Below the pieces are notes generated by a model that did no database searches, was not told the origin of the DNA, and saw only the letters and a list, made by a program, of their open reading frames with translations. Below, piece after piece: positions 36,980 to 45,262 of a stretch of DNA of 64,000 bases (positions are counted from its first letter, which is position 1; each line of letters begins with the position of its first letter). This stretch comes from Mariprofundus sp. EBB-1 (GTDB taxonomy: Bacteria > Pseudomonadota > Zetaproteobacteria > Mariprofundales > Mariprofundaceae): the NCBI RefSeq assembly GCF_003665155.1, contig NZ_RCFQ01000002.1, positions 124,001 through 188,000 of the forward strand, read 5' to 3'. Made by a program: the position numbers and the translations under genes.

Positions 36980-38677
36980 ATGAGTAAACCACTGTCCGTT
37001 ATTTTTTATTGGCATATGCATCAGCCGTTTTATCGCGAAGCTGATACAGGCCGTTATCACCTGCCATGGGTCTACCTGCATGCTATGAAAGATTATACCG
37101 ATATGGCTGAGATTTTATCTCAGATACCTGATGCAAAGGCTGTAATTAACTATGTACCTTCTCTGGTGGCTCAGATTGAAGATTATGCAGAACATCTGCG
37201 TGACTATCTCAATGGTACACAACATGATTTGAATGATCCGTTATTGGCTGCTTTGGCGCATAAGCCGGGTCAATTACAGCAGCAAGATCATGCATATCTG
37301 TTGGAATCATGCTTTCGTTTAAACCATGAGCGAAACCTGCATCGTTATCCGGACTTTTCACGTTTGTGGAATATGGCTGAACATGCCAAGAGCCATGATG
37401 CAGTAGAGTATCTGGGTGAAAGTTTTTATTCGGATCTGGTGACCTGGTATCATCTGGCATGGCTGGGTGAAACAGTACGTCAGCGTAACTTTGTGGCGCG
37501 GCGTTTGATTGAAAAGGGTACAGGCTTCACCTATCAGGATCGCCGTGATCTGTTGACCCTGATTGCATCGTTGTTGGCGGAAATTCCTTCCATGCACAGG
37601 GATCTGGTTGCATCGGGTCAGGTGGAATTGACGACTACACCCTATGCGCACCCGATTATTCCATTGATGCTGGATTTCAATACAGCGCTTGAGACAGTAC
37701 CTGATGCTATAATTCCAGCCGAGCAATATCCGGGCGGGCGTGAACGCGCTCAGGATCATATTGATCTGGCCCGTTCCCATCATGCAGAGCGATTTGGTAG
37801 TGTGCCAGCCGGTTGCTGGCCGGCTGAAGGGGCAGTATCGAAAGATACGCTAGCTATGTTGGGTGAATCCGGTTTCCAGTGGTGTGCTACAGGTGAATCA
37901 GTCTTGCATCACTCCATGAAATTCAATATTCGTGAACAGCAGGGTAACCGTGATCTGTACCATCCATGGCTGGTGGGTGACGGTGATCAGGAAATCACCT
38001 GTTTCTTCCGTGATGACCGCTTATCAGATCTGCTTGGTTTTGAATATTCTCGCTGGGATTGTCAGGACGCGATCAATAACTTCATGCATGAGTTAGCCGG
38101 TATTCATCACCGCACCAAGGGCATGGAGGCACCTGTTGTCTCTATTATTATGGATGGTGAAAATGCATGGGAACATTACCATGAAAATGCACTGCCATTT
38201 TTAACGCAACTGTACCAATCCATTATAGATCATGAAGATTATAATCTTACTACCTTTAGCGACTATCTGGCGGCAAGTCCGGCAACTGACAAACTGGATA
38301 AGTTGACCTCTGGTTCCTGGGTGTATGGCAACCTCTCCACCTGGATTGGTGATCGTGCTAAAACACGTGCATGGGAGCTGTTGATTGATGCCAAAAAGGC
38401 CTTTGATGCGCATGCTGATGCATTGAACGCTGAGCAAAAGGCTGATGCGACCGAGCAGTTGCGTATTTGTGAAGGTTCTGACTGGTGCTGGTGGTTCGGT
38501 GATTATAATCCGGGCGCTGCTGTACGTGATTTCGATCAGCTCTACCGTCGTCATTTGAAAAAGTTGTATCAATTGCTGGGATGTATTGCACCAGCCTCAT
38601 TGGATGAAGATATTTCTCGTGGTGGTGGCGATGCTGAAGGTGGCGGAACCATGCGTCGTGGCGGAGCTGATTCCTAA
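36980..38677 (+). CDS. GH57-family glycoside hydrolase (alpha-amylase/glucanotransferase-like)
   Basis: A 565-residue GH57 enzyme. It starts with VIFYWHMHQPFYREADTGRYHLPWVYLHAMKDY (GH57 motif 1, HMHQP) and has GCWPAEGAVSKDTL (motif 3 with the nucleophile Glu) and IIMDGENAWEHY (motif 4 with the acid Asp). GH57 members cleave or transfer alpha-1,4-glucan; specificity (amylase, amylopullulanase or glucanotransferase) cannot be fixed here. The Gly-rich tail GGGDAEGGGTMRRGGADS is unusual. Placed among glycogen genes. Confidence 0.88.
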   Translation: MSKPLSVIFYWHMHQPFYREADTGRYHLPWVYLHAMKDYTDMAEILSQIPDAKAVINYVPSLVAQIEDYAEHLRDYLNGTQHDLNDPLLAALAHKPGQLQQQDHAYLLESCFRLNHERNLHRYPDFSRLWNMAEHAKSHDAVEYLGESFYSDLVTWYHLAWLGETVRQRNFVARRLIEKGTGFTYQDRRDLLTLIASLLAEIPSMHRDLVASGQVELTTTPYAHPIIPLMLDFNTALETVPDAIIPAEQYPGGRERAQDHIDLARSHHAERFGSVPAGCWPAEGAVSKDTLAMLGESGFQWCATGESVLHHSMKFNIREQQGNRDLYHPWLVGDGDQEITCFFRDDRLSDLLGFEYSRWDCQDAINNFMHELAGIHHRTKGMEAPVVSIIMDGENAWEHYHENALPFLTQLYQSIIDHEDYNLTTFSDYLAASPATDKLDKLTSGSWVYGNLSTWIGDRAKTRAWELLIDAKKAFDAHADALNAEQKADATEQLRICEGSDWCWWFGDYNPGAAVRDFDQLYRRHLKKLYQLLGCIAPASLDEDISRGGGDAEGGGTMRRGGADS

Positions 38678-38747
38678 ATCAATATTTCCTTAAGGAGATG
38701 CTGAATCATTCAGCTTAGCTTAAAAACAATAAGCTTGGAAAATTAAA

Positions 38748-38784
38748 CGAAAAAAGGCGATGCATCTTGCATCGCCTTTTTTCG
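38748..38784. terminator. bidirectional terminator
   Basis: CGAAAAAAGGCGATGCA and TGCATCGCCTTTTTTCG form a perfect 17-bp stem around TCT. The A and T runs inside the stem let it work for both the GH57 gene and the convergent YjdM-type gene. Confidence 0.92.
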
Positions 38785-38805
38785 TTGTTCTATAAGTGCT
38801 ACATA

Positions 38806-39153
38806 TTATGAGGCTTTTTTGACAAACTCCGACTTGAGTCCCATCTGGCCGATGCCCGGTATTTTACAATCAATATTGTGATCACTATCGACCAAACGAA
38901 TATTCTTAACCTTAGTACCAACCTTTGCCACTGAAGATGAGCCTTTGATTTTCAGATCCTTGATCACTGTAACGGTATCACCGTCGGCTAGTTGGGTGCC
39001 GTTTGCATCACGTACAATAAACCCACTAGCTTCCTCAGCTTCACCTGTATCCGTTGCTGTCCATTCGTGAGCGCATTCAGGGCAGACAAACATACCGCGA
39101 TCTTCGTAAGTATATTCGGAATTACATTTTGGACAATTGGGTAGTGTGGACAT
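38806..39153 (-). CDS. YjdM/PhnA-family zinc-ribbon protein
   Basis: A 115-residue protein of the YjdM (PhnA-type, formerly 'alkylphosphonate utilisation operon protein') family. An N-terminal zinc ribbon (CPKC...CPEC, residues 7-36) precedes a beta-rich domain ([64 protein letters not shown]), which is highly conserved in the family. No phosphonate genes are near, and the role of the family is unclear. Confidence 0.9.
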   Translation of the reverse strand: MSTLPNCPKCNSEYTYEDRGMFVCPECAHEWTATDTGEAEEASGFIVRDANGTQLADGDTVTVIKDLKIKGSSSVAKVGTKVKNIRLVDSDHNIDCKIPGIGQMGLKSEFVKKAS

Positions 39154-39350
39154 GGATCACCTCGATAGACTAACTGTCACCTTTATAGATGAAGGGTCAG
39201 TAAAATAGGTGCGTAGTGTCGAATGAATAGGGTTCAATTGCAAATACTAACTGTTGTGATGGCAATAGATGTGTTGGCGATGAAATTAAATAGCTGTTAT
39301 TGTCTTGCTTCCTAATTATACCAAATAAAATATTAAATTTTGGATGACAA

Positions 39351-40826
39351 ATGAGTGCATGGATTGATCGCCGCAAATCAGCAGTTTTGTTACATATTAC
39401 TTCGCTTCCCGGTCCTTTTCATAAAGGCGTGCTGGGTCAAGAAGCACACGATTTTATCAATGATTTAGCTGGTGGAGGATATGGTGTTTGGCAGTTTTTG
39501 CCATTAGGCCCAACGCATGGTCATGGTTCGCCGTATGAATCCCTCTCTACTTTTGCTGGCAATGCAGAGATGCTTGATCTGCGTGATTGTGTTGCACAAG
39601 GCTGGTTGGACGGGGCATTGTTGGGTGGTGAAATGTCAGCCAAACAGCATAAAGAGCTGCGTGATAAGGCTGGCCAGATGTTTTGGTCGGAAGTGGAAAA
39701 TAATCCGGTGCTAAAAGAGCGTGTGAATACCTTTCAAACGACACAAGCTTATTGGTTAAATGATTATGCACTATTTGCTGCGCTGAAAGTAGCCTTGAAT
39801 GATCTTGCATGGTGGCAGTGGCCTGGTGCTCTACGTGATAGAGAGCCGGAAGCTTTGCAGGCTGCTTGTGAAGAACATGCGGAACTGATTCAACAGATTG
39901 TGTTTGAACAGTTTCTTTTTGATACGCAATGGCATGCACTGAAAGCGCACGCTGAATCTCGTGGTATTCAGATGTTTGGTGATTTGCCGATTTATGTGGC
40001 GCATGATTCATCAGACGTATGGGCTGGGCGTGAATTTTTCACGTTGAATAAGAAGGGGCTATGTCTGGATGTGGCGGGTGTGCCACCGGACTATTTTTCT
40101 GAAACAGGTCAGCGATGGGGTAATCCGCTATACCGTTGGGATAAGATGCAGGCTGATGGTTTTTCCTGGTGGGTGCGACGAGTGTCTCGCCAGCTGGAGT
40201 TGATGCATATGCTGCGTATCGATCACTTTCGCGCTCTGGAAGCCTTCTGGGCAATTCCGGGTGACAGTAAGGATGGTGTTGTTGGAGAGTGGCGTCCGGC
40301 ACCTGGTGAAGCAATGTTACAAACATTGCAGCAGGAGCTTGGTGAGCTGCCTTTGATTGCAGAAGACCTTGGCATTATCACGGATGAAGTGACGGCCCTT
40401 CGAGAAGCCTTTGGTTTACCGGGAATGAAAATTTTACAGTTTGCCTTTGGTGGTGATGCAGATAATCCATATCTACCGGGCAACTTTGGTGAAGATGCTG
40501 TTGTCTATACAGGTACGCATGATAACGATACTACCATGGGCTGGTTTGAGTCATCCGAACAGCATGTGCGCGATCATGCCTTGAAGATACTCGACGCCAA
40601 GGCTGAAGATATGCCATGGGCATTGATTGAGTCGGCACTGGCTTCTCCAGCTGAGCTTGCTGTGATTCCGATGCAGGATTTGTTGGCGTTGGGCACAGAA
40701 GCGAAATTCAACACGCCCGGGACACTGGCAAATAACTGGTCATGGCGTTTGTCATCGCTGCCGGATTCAGATGCAGTATGCTGGACGCGTTCGGCTCTCC
40801 TGAATAAGGAAACGCAACGCACGTAG
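39351..40826 (+). CDS. malQ: 4-alpha-glucanotransferase (amylomaltase)
   Basis: A 491-residue GH77 enzyme that disproportionates alpha-1,4-glucans. It begins RKSAVLLHITSLPGPFHKGVLG, and shows GDLPIYVAHDSSDVW, LRIDHFRALEAFWAIP (nucleophile Asp), LIAEDLGIITDEV (acid Glu) and YTGTHDNDTTMGW (third acid). Within the glycogen region, but separate from its neighbours. Together with GH57 it would process short glucans. Confidence 0.95.
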   Translation: MSAWIDRRKSAVLLHITSLPGPFHKGVLGQEAHDFINDLAGGGYGVWQFLPLGPTHGHGSPYESLSTFAGNAEMLDLRDCVAQGWLDGALLGGEMSAKQHKELRDKAGQMFWSEVENNPVLKERVNTFQTTQAYWLNDYALFAALKVALNDLAWWQWPGALRDREPEALQAACEEHAELIQQIVFEQFLFDTQWHALKAHAESRGIQMFGDLPIYVAHDSSDVWAGREFFTLNKKGLCLDVAGVPPDYFSETGQRWGNPLYRWDKMQADGFSWWVRRVSRQLELMHMLRIDHFRALEAFWAIPGDSKDGVVGEWRPAPGEAMLQTLQQELGELPLIAEDLGIITDEVTALREAFGLPGMKILQFAFGGDADNPYLPGNFGEDAVVYTGTHDNDTTMGWFESSEQHVRDHALKILDAKAEDMPWALIESALASPAELAVIPMQDLLALGTEAKFNTPGTLANNWSWRLSSLPDSDAVCWTRSALLNKETQRT

Positions 40827-40853
40827 TAAAGCGCGTGGCAGGTAGCAGAGAGA

Positions 40854-41117
40854 TTAGTTGTTACTGACTTCAACAAAGCTTTCGCATTGTCTGTGGATGG
40901 TTGCGAATAGAGCTTGAGTGGAGGCCAGCTTCTCGATGCGATTGATCGTGGCACTGGATACATCGGTATAGGTTTCCATGAACGTGGTTTTATCCTTCTC
41001 TTTGCGGATGAATAATTTGCCGCGTACATCGGCCTGTTCTTCTACCTTCTCAAGCCAGTCTAACAGGGCGGGTTCCTGATTCTCATTGGCGTGATACCAG
41101 ATAAATGCATCAGGCAT
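40854..41117 (-). CDS. small DUF4936-like protein
   Basis: An 87-residue protein beginning MPDAFIWYHANENQEPALLDWLEKVEEQADVRGKLFIRKEK and with DKTTFMETYTDVSSATINRIEKL, a pattern resembling DUF4936 of Betaproteobacteria (a small YYV-type alpha/beta fold with FMEVYE motif). It overlaps ygfZ by 8 nt on the same strand, so it is probably co-transcribed, and ygfZ neighbours of this kind are known to me in proteobacteria. Function unknown. Confidence 0.7.
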   Translation of the reverse strand: MPDAFIWYHANENQEPALLDWLEKVEEQADVRGKLFIRKEKDKTTFMETYTDVSSATINRIEKLASTQALFATIHRQCESFVEVSNN

Positions 41118-42060
41118 GACATGCCTCCAAAATGGTGATGTTTGTGTTGTTCTCTAAGGTGAGCTTGGTATCAGATGCTATAGCTTCAATAGGTAGTAGT
41201 GCAATGCCAAAACAGATGCCGTTGTCATCCATCGCGGCAGATTTTAGTTCGCCGATATTGGCACTGCTGCGAATAGGGCAGGGTAGCTCTACGGGCTTGG
41301 CATCAAGCTGTACACGATAGAGTTTCTTTTTAATGCCGCCGCGCCAATGCATGCGACTGGTTACTTCCTGCCCAACATAACAGCCTTTTTTGAAATCCAC
41401 CCCGTCAAACTCAACCAGGTTGGCGTTGAGGGGATGCAGACGTTCATCCCATTCCATGCCAAATTGAGGGAAGCCATGCTGAATACGCAGTGCTTCCAGT
41501 TCGTCCGTTGTAGTCTGATGGTGACTGCTTTTATCAATCGCTGTTGTTGCAGTGATGGCCCAATATGCGTTGGGGCTGTGCTGCATTGCTATGGCAAAGC
41601 TATCTTCACCCGCCTTGCTGGATTGAGATAGCCAGTTTGTATCGGGCGCTGTAAGGCCGAAATTTTTCAGGCCATCTGCAGCATGAGTGCCATACACGGC
41701 AGCAACGGCAAGGCTATCTACAACACCTATGCGTAGCTGGTGACCAAGTGCAAATTGACGTAATCGTGCAACGGTTTCTACAGCGTGTGATGTAGGTGTG
41801 AGTAGAATCAATTCATCATGGTGTCCTGAGAGAATATAGACTACCGAGACCGCTTTGCCTTGTGGTGATAACAGCGCACTATGGATGGCTTGTCGGGCAC
41901 CCAGTTTGTCCATGTCCTGGGTGATCTGGCCTTGCAGATATTCACGTATAGTAGGGCCTGAGGCCTTGAGTACGGACCAGTAGCTATCTTTGAATATGAT
42001 ATATGATTGTTTTATACGCTCTGCTGTTGCTTTGGAAATGGTCGGAATATGATTGTTCAT
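41110..42060 (-). CDS. ygfZ: YgfZ, tetrahydrofolate-dependent Fe-S cluster assembly factor
   Basis: A 316-residue GcvT-like protein with the YgfZ motif KGCYVGQEVTSRMHW, in which the Cys is the conserved one. It assists repair or assembly of certain Fe-S enzymes in a folate-dependent way. The ATG at 42060 overlaps the alr stop by 1 nt (...TAATG arrangement) and starts the domain; a longer frame into alr is unlikely. It is flanked by alr and the DUF4936-like gene. Confidence 0.88.
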   Translation of the reverse strand: MNNHIPTISKATAERIKQSYIIFKDSYWSVLKASGPTIREYLQGQITQDMDKLGARQAIHSALLSPQGKAVSVVYILSGHHDELILLTPTSHAVETVARLRQFALGHQLRIGVVDSLAVAAVYGTHAADGLKNFGLTAPDTNWLSQSSKAGEDSFAIAMQHSPNAYWAITATTAIDKSSHHQTTTDELEALRIQHGFPQFGMEWDERLHPLNANLVEFDGVDFKKGCYVGQEVTSRMHWRGGIKKKLYRVQLDAKPVELPCPIRSSANIGELKSAAMDDNGICFGIALLPIEAIASDTKLTLENNTNITILEACHA

Positions 42061-43181
42061 TAAATACCGTTTACGCGTTGAACACGCGCTCCTACGCCTG
42101 TGAATAGTGTGTAACTGATTGTATCCAGCTGTGATGCTATAGCACTGGCCGGGTGTTGTTCTCCCCAAAATTCTACAAGATCACCTAATGCAGCATCCAT
42201 ATGCGTGACATCAACCATGCTATAATCCATACAGATGCGACCAATGATGGGGCAGCTTATGCCGTTGATAGAGACTGAACCAATTCCCGACAAACCGCGT
42301 GGTACGCCATCGGCATACCCGAGCGAAACGGTGGCTAATCGCATGGCTTTGGGGGCAATGAATGTTGCTCCATAGGAGATTGCTGCACCGGCCGGGATAT
42401 CACGCAGTTGCATGATACTGCCGAGCAAGGTCATCACAGGCTTCAGTCCCAGCGTGTTTCCTGCTACGGGTTCAATGCCATAGAGTGCAATACCCGGGCG
42501 TACGACATCCATGTGGTGTTCGGGCATTGAGATCATGCCGGCACTGTTAAGCAAAGAGCGGGGTAACTCTGGTGCAATCGTTTCACAGCATTGTATGAAC
42601 GTTTCAAGTTGAAGTTGATTCATTGGATGCTCAGGTTCATCGGCACAGGCTAAGTGTGACATCAGACCACAGATGCTGATGCCTGCTTCTCTGCATTGTA
42701 ATATCAAAGCTGCCGGGTCAATCGCACCGAGGCGATGCATGCCTGAATCTATTTTGATCCACACATGGCCATGAAAATCAGCGGCTTGAAGCCAGCAGAT
42801 GTGTTGAGGTTCCGTGATGACCGGGCTTAAGTTAGCCCGGCATGCCAGGCTAGCATCATGCTGGCTAAAAAGGCCGGAAAGCGGTGTGATATCAGCGTGA
42901 TGTGTCGATGATTGCATCGTCAGGTGTTGACGTAATGCTAATCCTTCTTGTGCATCGGTTACTCCAAAGTGTGTGCAGCCTGCAAGGTGTAAGCTTGTGG
43001 CAATGCTTTCCATACCATGACCATAGGCGTTGGCTTTCACTACAGCCATGATATCAGTAGAGCCGGCCTGTATGTTGAGCAGGGTATAATTGTGCAATAG
43101 ATGGCCATGATTGATTTGTGCGATAGCACTTCGACTGCTGATCACAGGGGCTGTTGAAGAGGCTCCTTCGGTAGGGCTCAT
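42060..43181 (-). CDS. alr: alanine racemase
   Basis: Makes D-alanine for peptidoglycan. The 373 residues show the PLP lysine in MAVVKANAYGHG (Lys49), the second catalytic Tyr in ATVSLGYADGVPRG, and ISYGATFIAPKAM; GRICMDYSMVDVTH is a further family motif. First gene of an apparent alr-ygfZ-DUF4936 operon. Confidence 0.96.
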   Translation of the reverse strand: MSPTEGASSTAPVISSRSAIAQINHGHLLHNYTLLNIQAGSTDIMAVVKANAYGHGMESIATSLHLAGCTHFGVTDAQEGLALRQHLTMQSSTHHADITPLSGLFSQHDASLACRANLSPVITEPQHICWLQAADFHGHVWIKIDSGMHRLGAIDPAALILQCREAGISICGLMSHLACADEPEHPMNQLQLETFIQCCETIAPELPRSLLNSAGMISMPEHHMDVVRPGIALYGIEPVAGNTLGLKPVMTLLGSIMQLRDIPAGAAISYGATFIAPKAMRLATVSLGYADGVPRGLSGIGSVSINGISCPIIGRICMDYSMVDVTHMDAALGDLVEFWGEQHPASAIASQLDTISYTLFTGVGARVQRVNGI

Positions 43182-43214
43182 ATCAAGCTTAATCGGTGTT
43201 GAAATAAAATGATA

Positions 43215-43355
43215 TTATACTCCACTTTTGTGTCGATATTTTGACGCCAGGTTGACCAGTCTGTTGAAGATCAGGTTAAAACGCTGTGAAGGCTGAACGA
43301 ATTTAATCAGTGCTTCAAGCTGTATGCCTGCATAGAGATGATTGATATCCAGCAT
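43215..43355 (-). CDS. possible small protein upstream of alr
   Basis: A 46-residue frame, starting MLDINHLYAGIQLEALIKFV and ending NLASKYRHKSGV, lies 33 nt upstream of alr on the same strand. An in-frame stop (TAA) lies 27 nt before the ATG. It reads like protein (amphipathic, no rare-codon clusters) but has only a weak ribosome site (ACAGG). The rest of the 300-nt gap upstream of the FimV-like gene shows no gene. It could be a real small gene, a remnant, or chance. Confidence 0.3.
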   Translation of the reverse strand: MLDINHLYAGIQLEALIKFVQPSQRFNLIFNRLVNLASKYRHKSGV

Positions 43356-43482
43356 GTAGGCCTGTGGTGTGTATTGGTATTAAATTTGCTTATTGTCTGA
43401 GTGTGCGTTGTTACTGTAGTAGATAAGCATGGGGGTGCAGGGAAAATGGAAATATCATGTTGAATGATTTCGTGGGTCAGAA

Positions 43483-45222
43483 ATGAATGCTATGCATGCT
43501 TTAATGATGCCTTTGTCGGGCGTTAAGAGTCGCTTGTTTATTGTATTGCTGACTATTTTTCTGATCACACCGGCGCACGTTGAAGCGTTGGGTTTTGGTG
43601 CTCTTTCGCTGTCCAGCCATTTGAACCAAGCTTTGAAAGCTGATATTCCCATGCTGCTTAATGATGCCGATGATATGAAAGCGGTACGTGTGAAGTTGGC
43701 AACGCCGAAAGAATATGAACAACTTGGTCTCCAATGGCATCCTGATTTGTCGCGTATTCGGGTATTGATTCAGAATAGGTCATCAAACCACCCGATAGTG
43801 CAATTGCGTTCTACAGGTTTGATAGATGCACCGATGTTATCGATTGCTCTCAAAGCCAATAAATCAGGGCGTGGTACATACTTTAAACATTATAAGTTGA
43901 TGCTGGACCCGGTCGAAAGAGCACAGGGTAGTGCGCAGAGTAGTCCATCGCCGCTGTTACCTCTTGAGGTGTTATCACTGAAAAAGAGCCAATCCTCCCC
44001 CGGTATGGAGGCAGACTGGGCTCGTACATGGCGTTATGGGCCTGTACAGACGGGCGATTCCCTGAGTGAAATCGCTTATCGTTTGCGTATTGATAAACGC
44101 TTCAGCAATAAACAGGTGATGCTCTCTCTGTATGAAAAAAACAGGGCTGCATTCGTAGATGGAAACATTAATCGTTTAATTAAGGGGGCTTGGCTGGAAG
44201 TACCACGAGCAGACGTGGTTGAACAATATGGTGGAAGCAAATCAATGCAGAAGATTTCCAAGCTGATGCAAGGGACACATTCAGCTACAAAATCGCGGGT
44301 AAAAACCAGTGCCCAAACTGATTCTGCAGCTGTGAAAGCTGCTGCTCCTGTTGATCATGGCTTACGTTATAGTGGAAAAATCGCATTAAATGATCCCTCA
44401 ACTGTGCATGCTCTCAATGCGGTGTCGGAGTTAAGGTCGGATATGGGGCAACAGTTTGAGAGTCTTCATAAGGTGATGATGAATGGTAAACTGCAAATGA
44501 CGTCACTGGATGAAACGATATCTACACTGAGTTTATCTATGCAGGGTGTTAAAACTGACATTCATCGCATGCAAAAAGATATCGAAATGATCAAGACCCG
44601 TACTCAGGCATTATCGGCTCAAGAGTCATCATGGTTGAACTGGCAGTTTATCTTGATTGTTGTTCTGTTAGTGGCCTTGATTTGCATGCTTCTGATGTTG
44701 ATGATGCAACGGAAAACAAGTCCGGATAAATCAGCGGCTTATGAATCGCCTAAACGCACTGGCGAGCAGGATCATGGGGTAGATAGTGATCATCGTCGTC
44801 AAGTCGTGGCGATGAAGGATCGACAGCATGCCAGGCCAGATACTGCTGCTAAAGGAAGCACTATCGATAGCGATGATGAAGGAAAACATGCTGACCCGAA
44901 AGCGGACTCTCTATCTGACGACGTAACAGGTTTACTCAATCAGATAGAGGAAGAGCTGGGCCAATGCCATTATGAAAAAGCCGAACAGCTTCTGACTAAG
45001 GTGGATAGCCAAAGCCCTGATTCTCTCAAAGCATCGGCATTAAAAGCGCAATTGTATCATGAGACAGCCCGTTTTGATGAAAGGAATGCCTTGATCAATC
45101 AGCTCAGTGAACGCTCTGATGAGGCACGCTGGGAACGTTTTTGTTATTTTCTACCGACGCATGTCTGGAATGCGTGTTTTGGTGATTCGCTATCATCAGA
45201 TGACACGCAGCAATCGGCTTAG
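43483..45222 (+). CDS. FimV/HubP-like protein with LysM domain
   Basis: A 579-residue protein with FimV architecture: signal sequence, FimV N-terminal domain (LGFGALSLSSHLNQALKADIPM...), LysM peptidoglycan-binding segment (about 184-243, QTGDSLSEIAYRLR), coiled coil (~310-375), one transmembrane helix (~386-408) and a cytoplasmic acidic region ending in a FimV-type TPR-like C-terminus (EELGQCHYEKAEQLL...). FimV/HubP proteins organise cell poles, type IV pili and flagella. Directly upstream of a PilB-type ATPase, 40 nt apart. Several ATGs near the start leave the exact N-terminus open. Confidence 0.8.
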   Translation: MNAMHALMMPLSGVKSRLFIVLLTIFLITPAHVEALGFGALSLSSHLNQALKADIPMLLNDADDMKAVRVKLATPKEYEQLGLQWHPDLSRIRVLIQNRSSNHPIVQLRSTGLIDAPMLSIALKANKSGRGTYFKHYKLMLDPVERAQGSAQSSPSPLLPLEVLSLKKSQSSPGMEADWARTWRYGPVQTGDSLSEIAYRLRIDKRFSNKQVMLSLYEKNRAAFVDGNINRLIKGAWLEVPRADVVEQYGGSKSMQKISKLMQGTHSATKSRVKTSAQTDSAAVKAAAPVDHGLRYSGKIALNDPSTVHALNAVSELRSDMGQQFESLHKVMMNGKLQMTSLDETISTLSLSMQGVKTDIHRMQKDIEMIKTRTQALSAQESSWLNWQFILIVVLLVALICMLLMLMMQRKTSPDKSAAYESPKRTGEQDHGVDSDHRRQVVAMKDRQHARPDTAAKGSTIDSDDEGKHADPKADSLSDDVTGLLNQIEEELGQCHYEKAEQLLTKVDSQSPDSLKASALKAQLYHETARFDERNALINQLSERSDEARWERFCYFLPTHVWNACFGDSLSSDDTQQSA

Positions 45223-45262
45223 GTATTGACGGTGAAATATTGATGGTTGTGAGGTAAAGAAC

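Noticed and set aside
38699-38714. Small palindrome GCTGAA-TCA-TTCAGC after the GH57 gene
   Set aside because: Only six base pairs and a stronger terminator follows; no evidence of a role.
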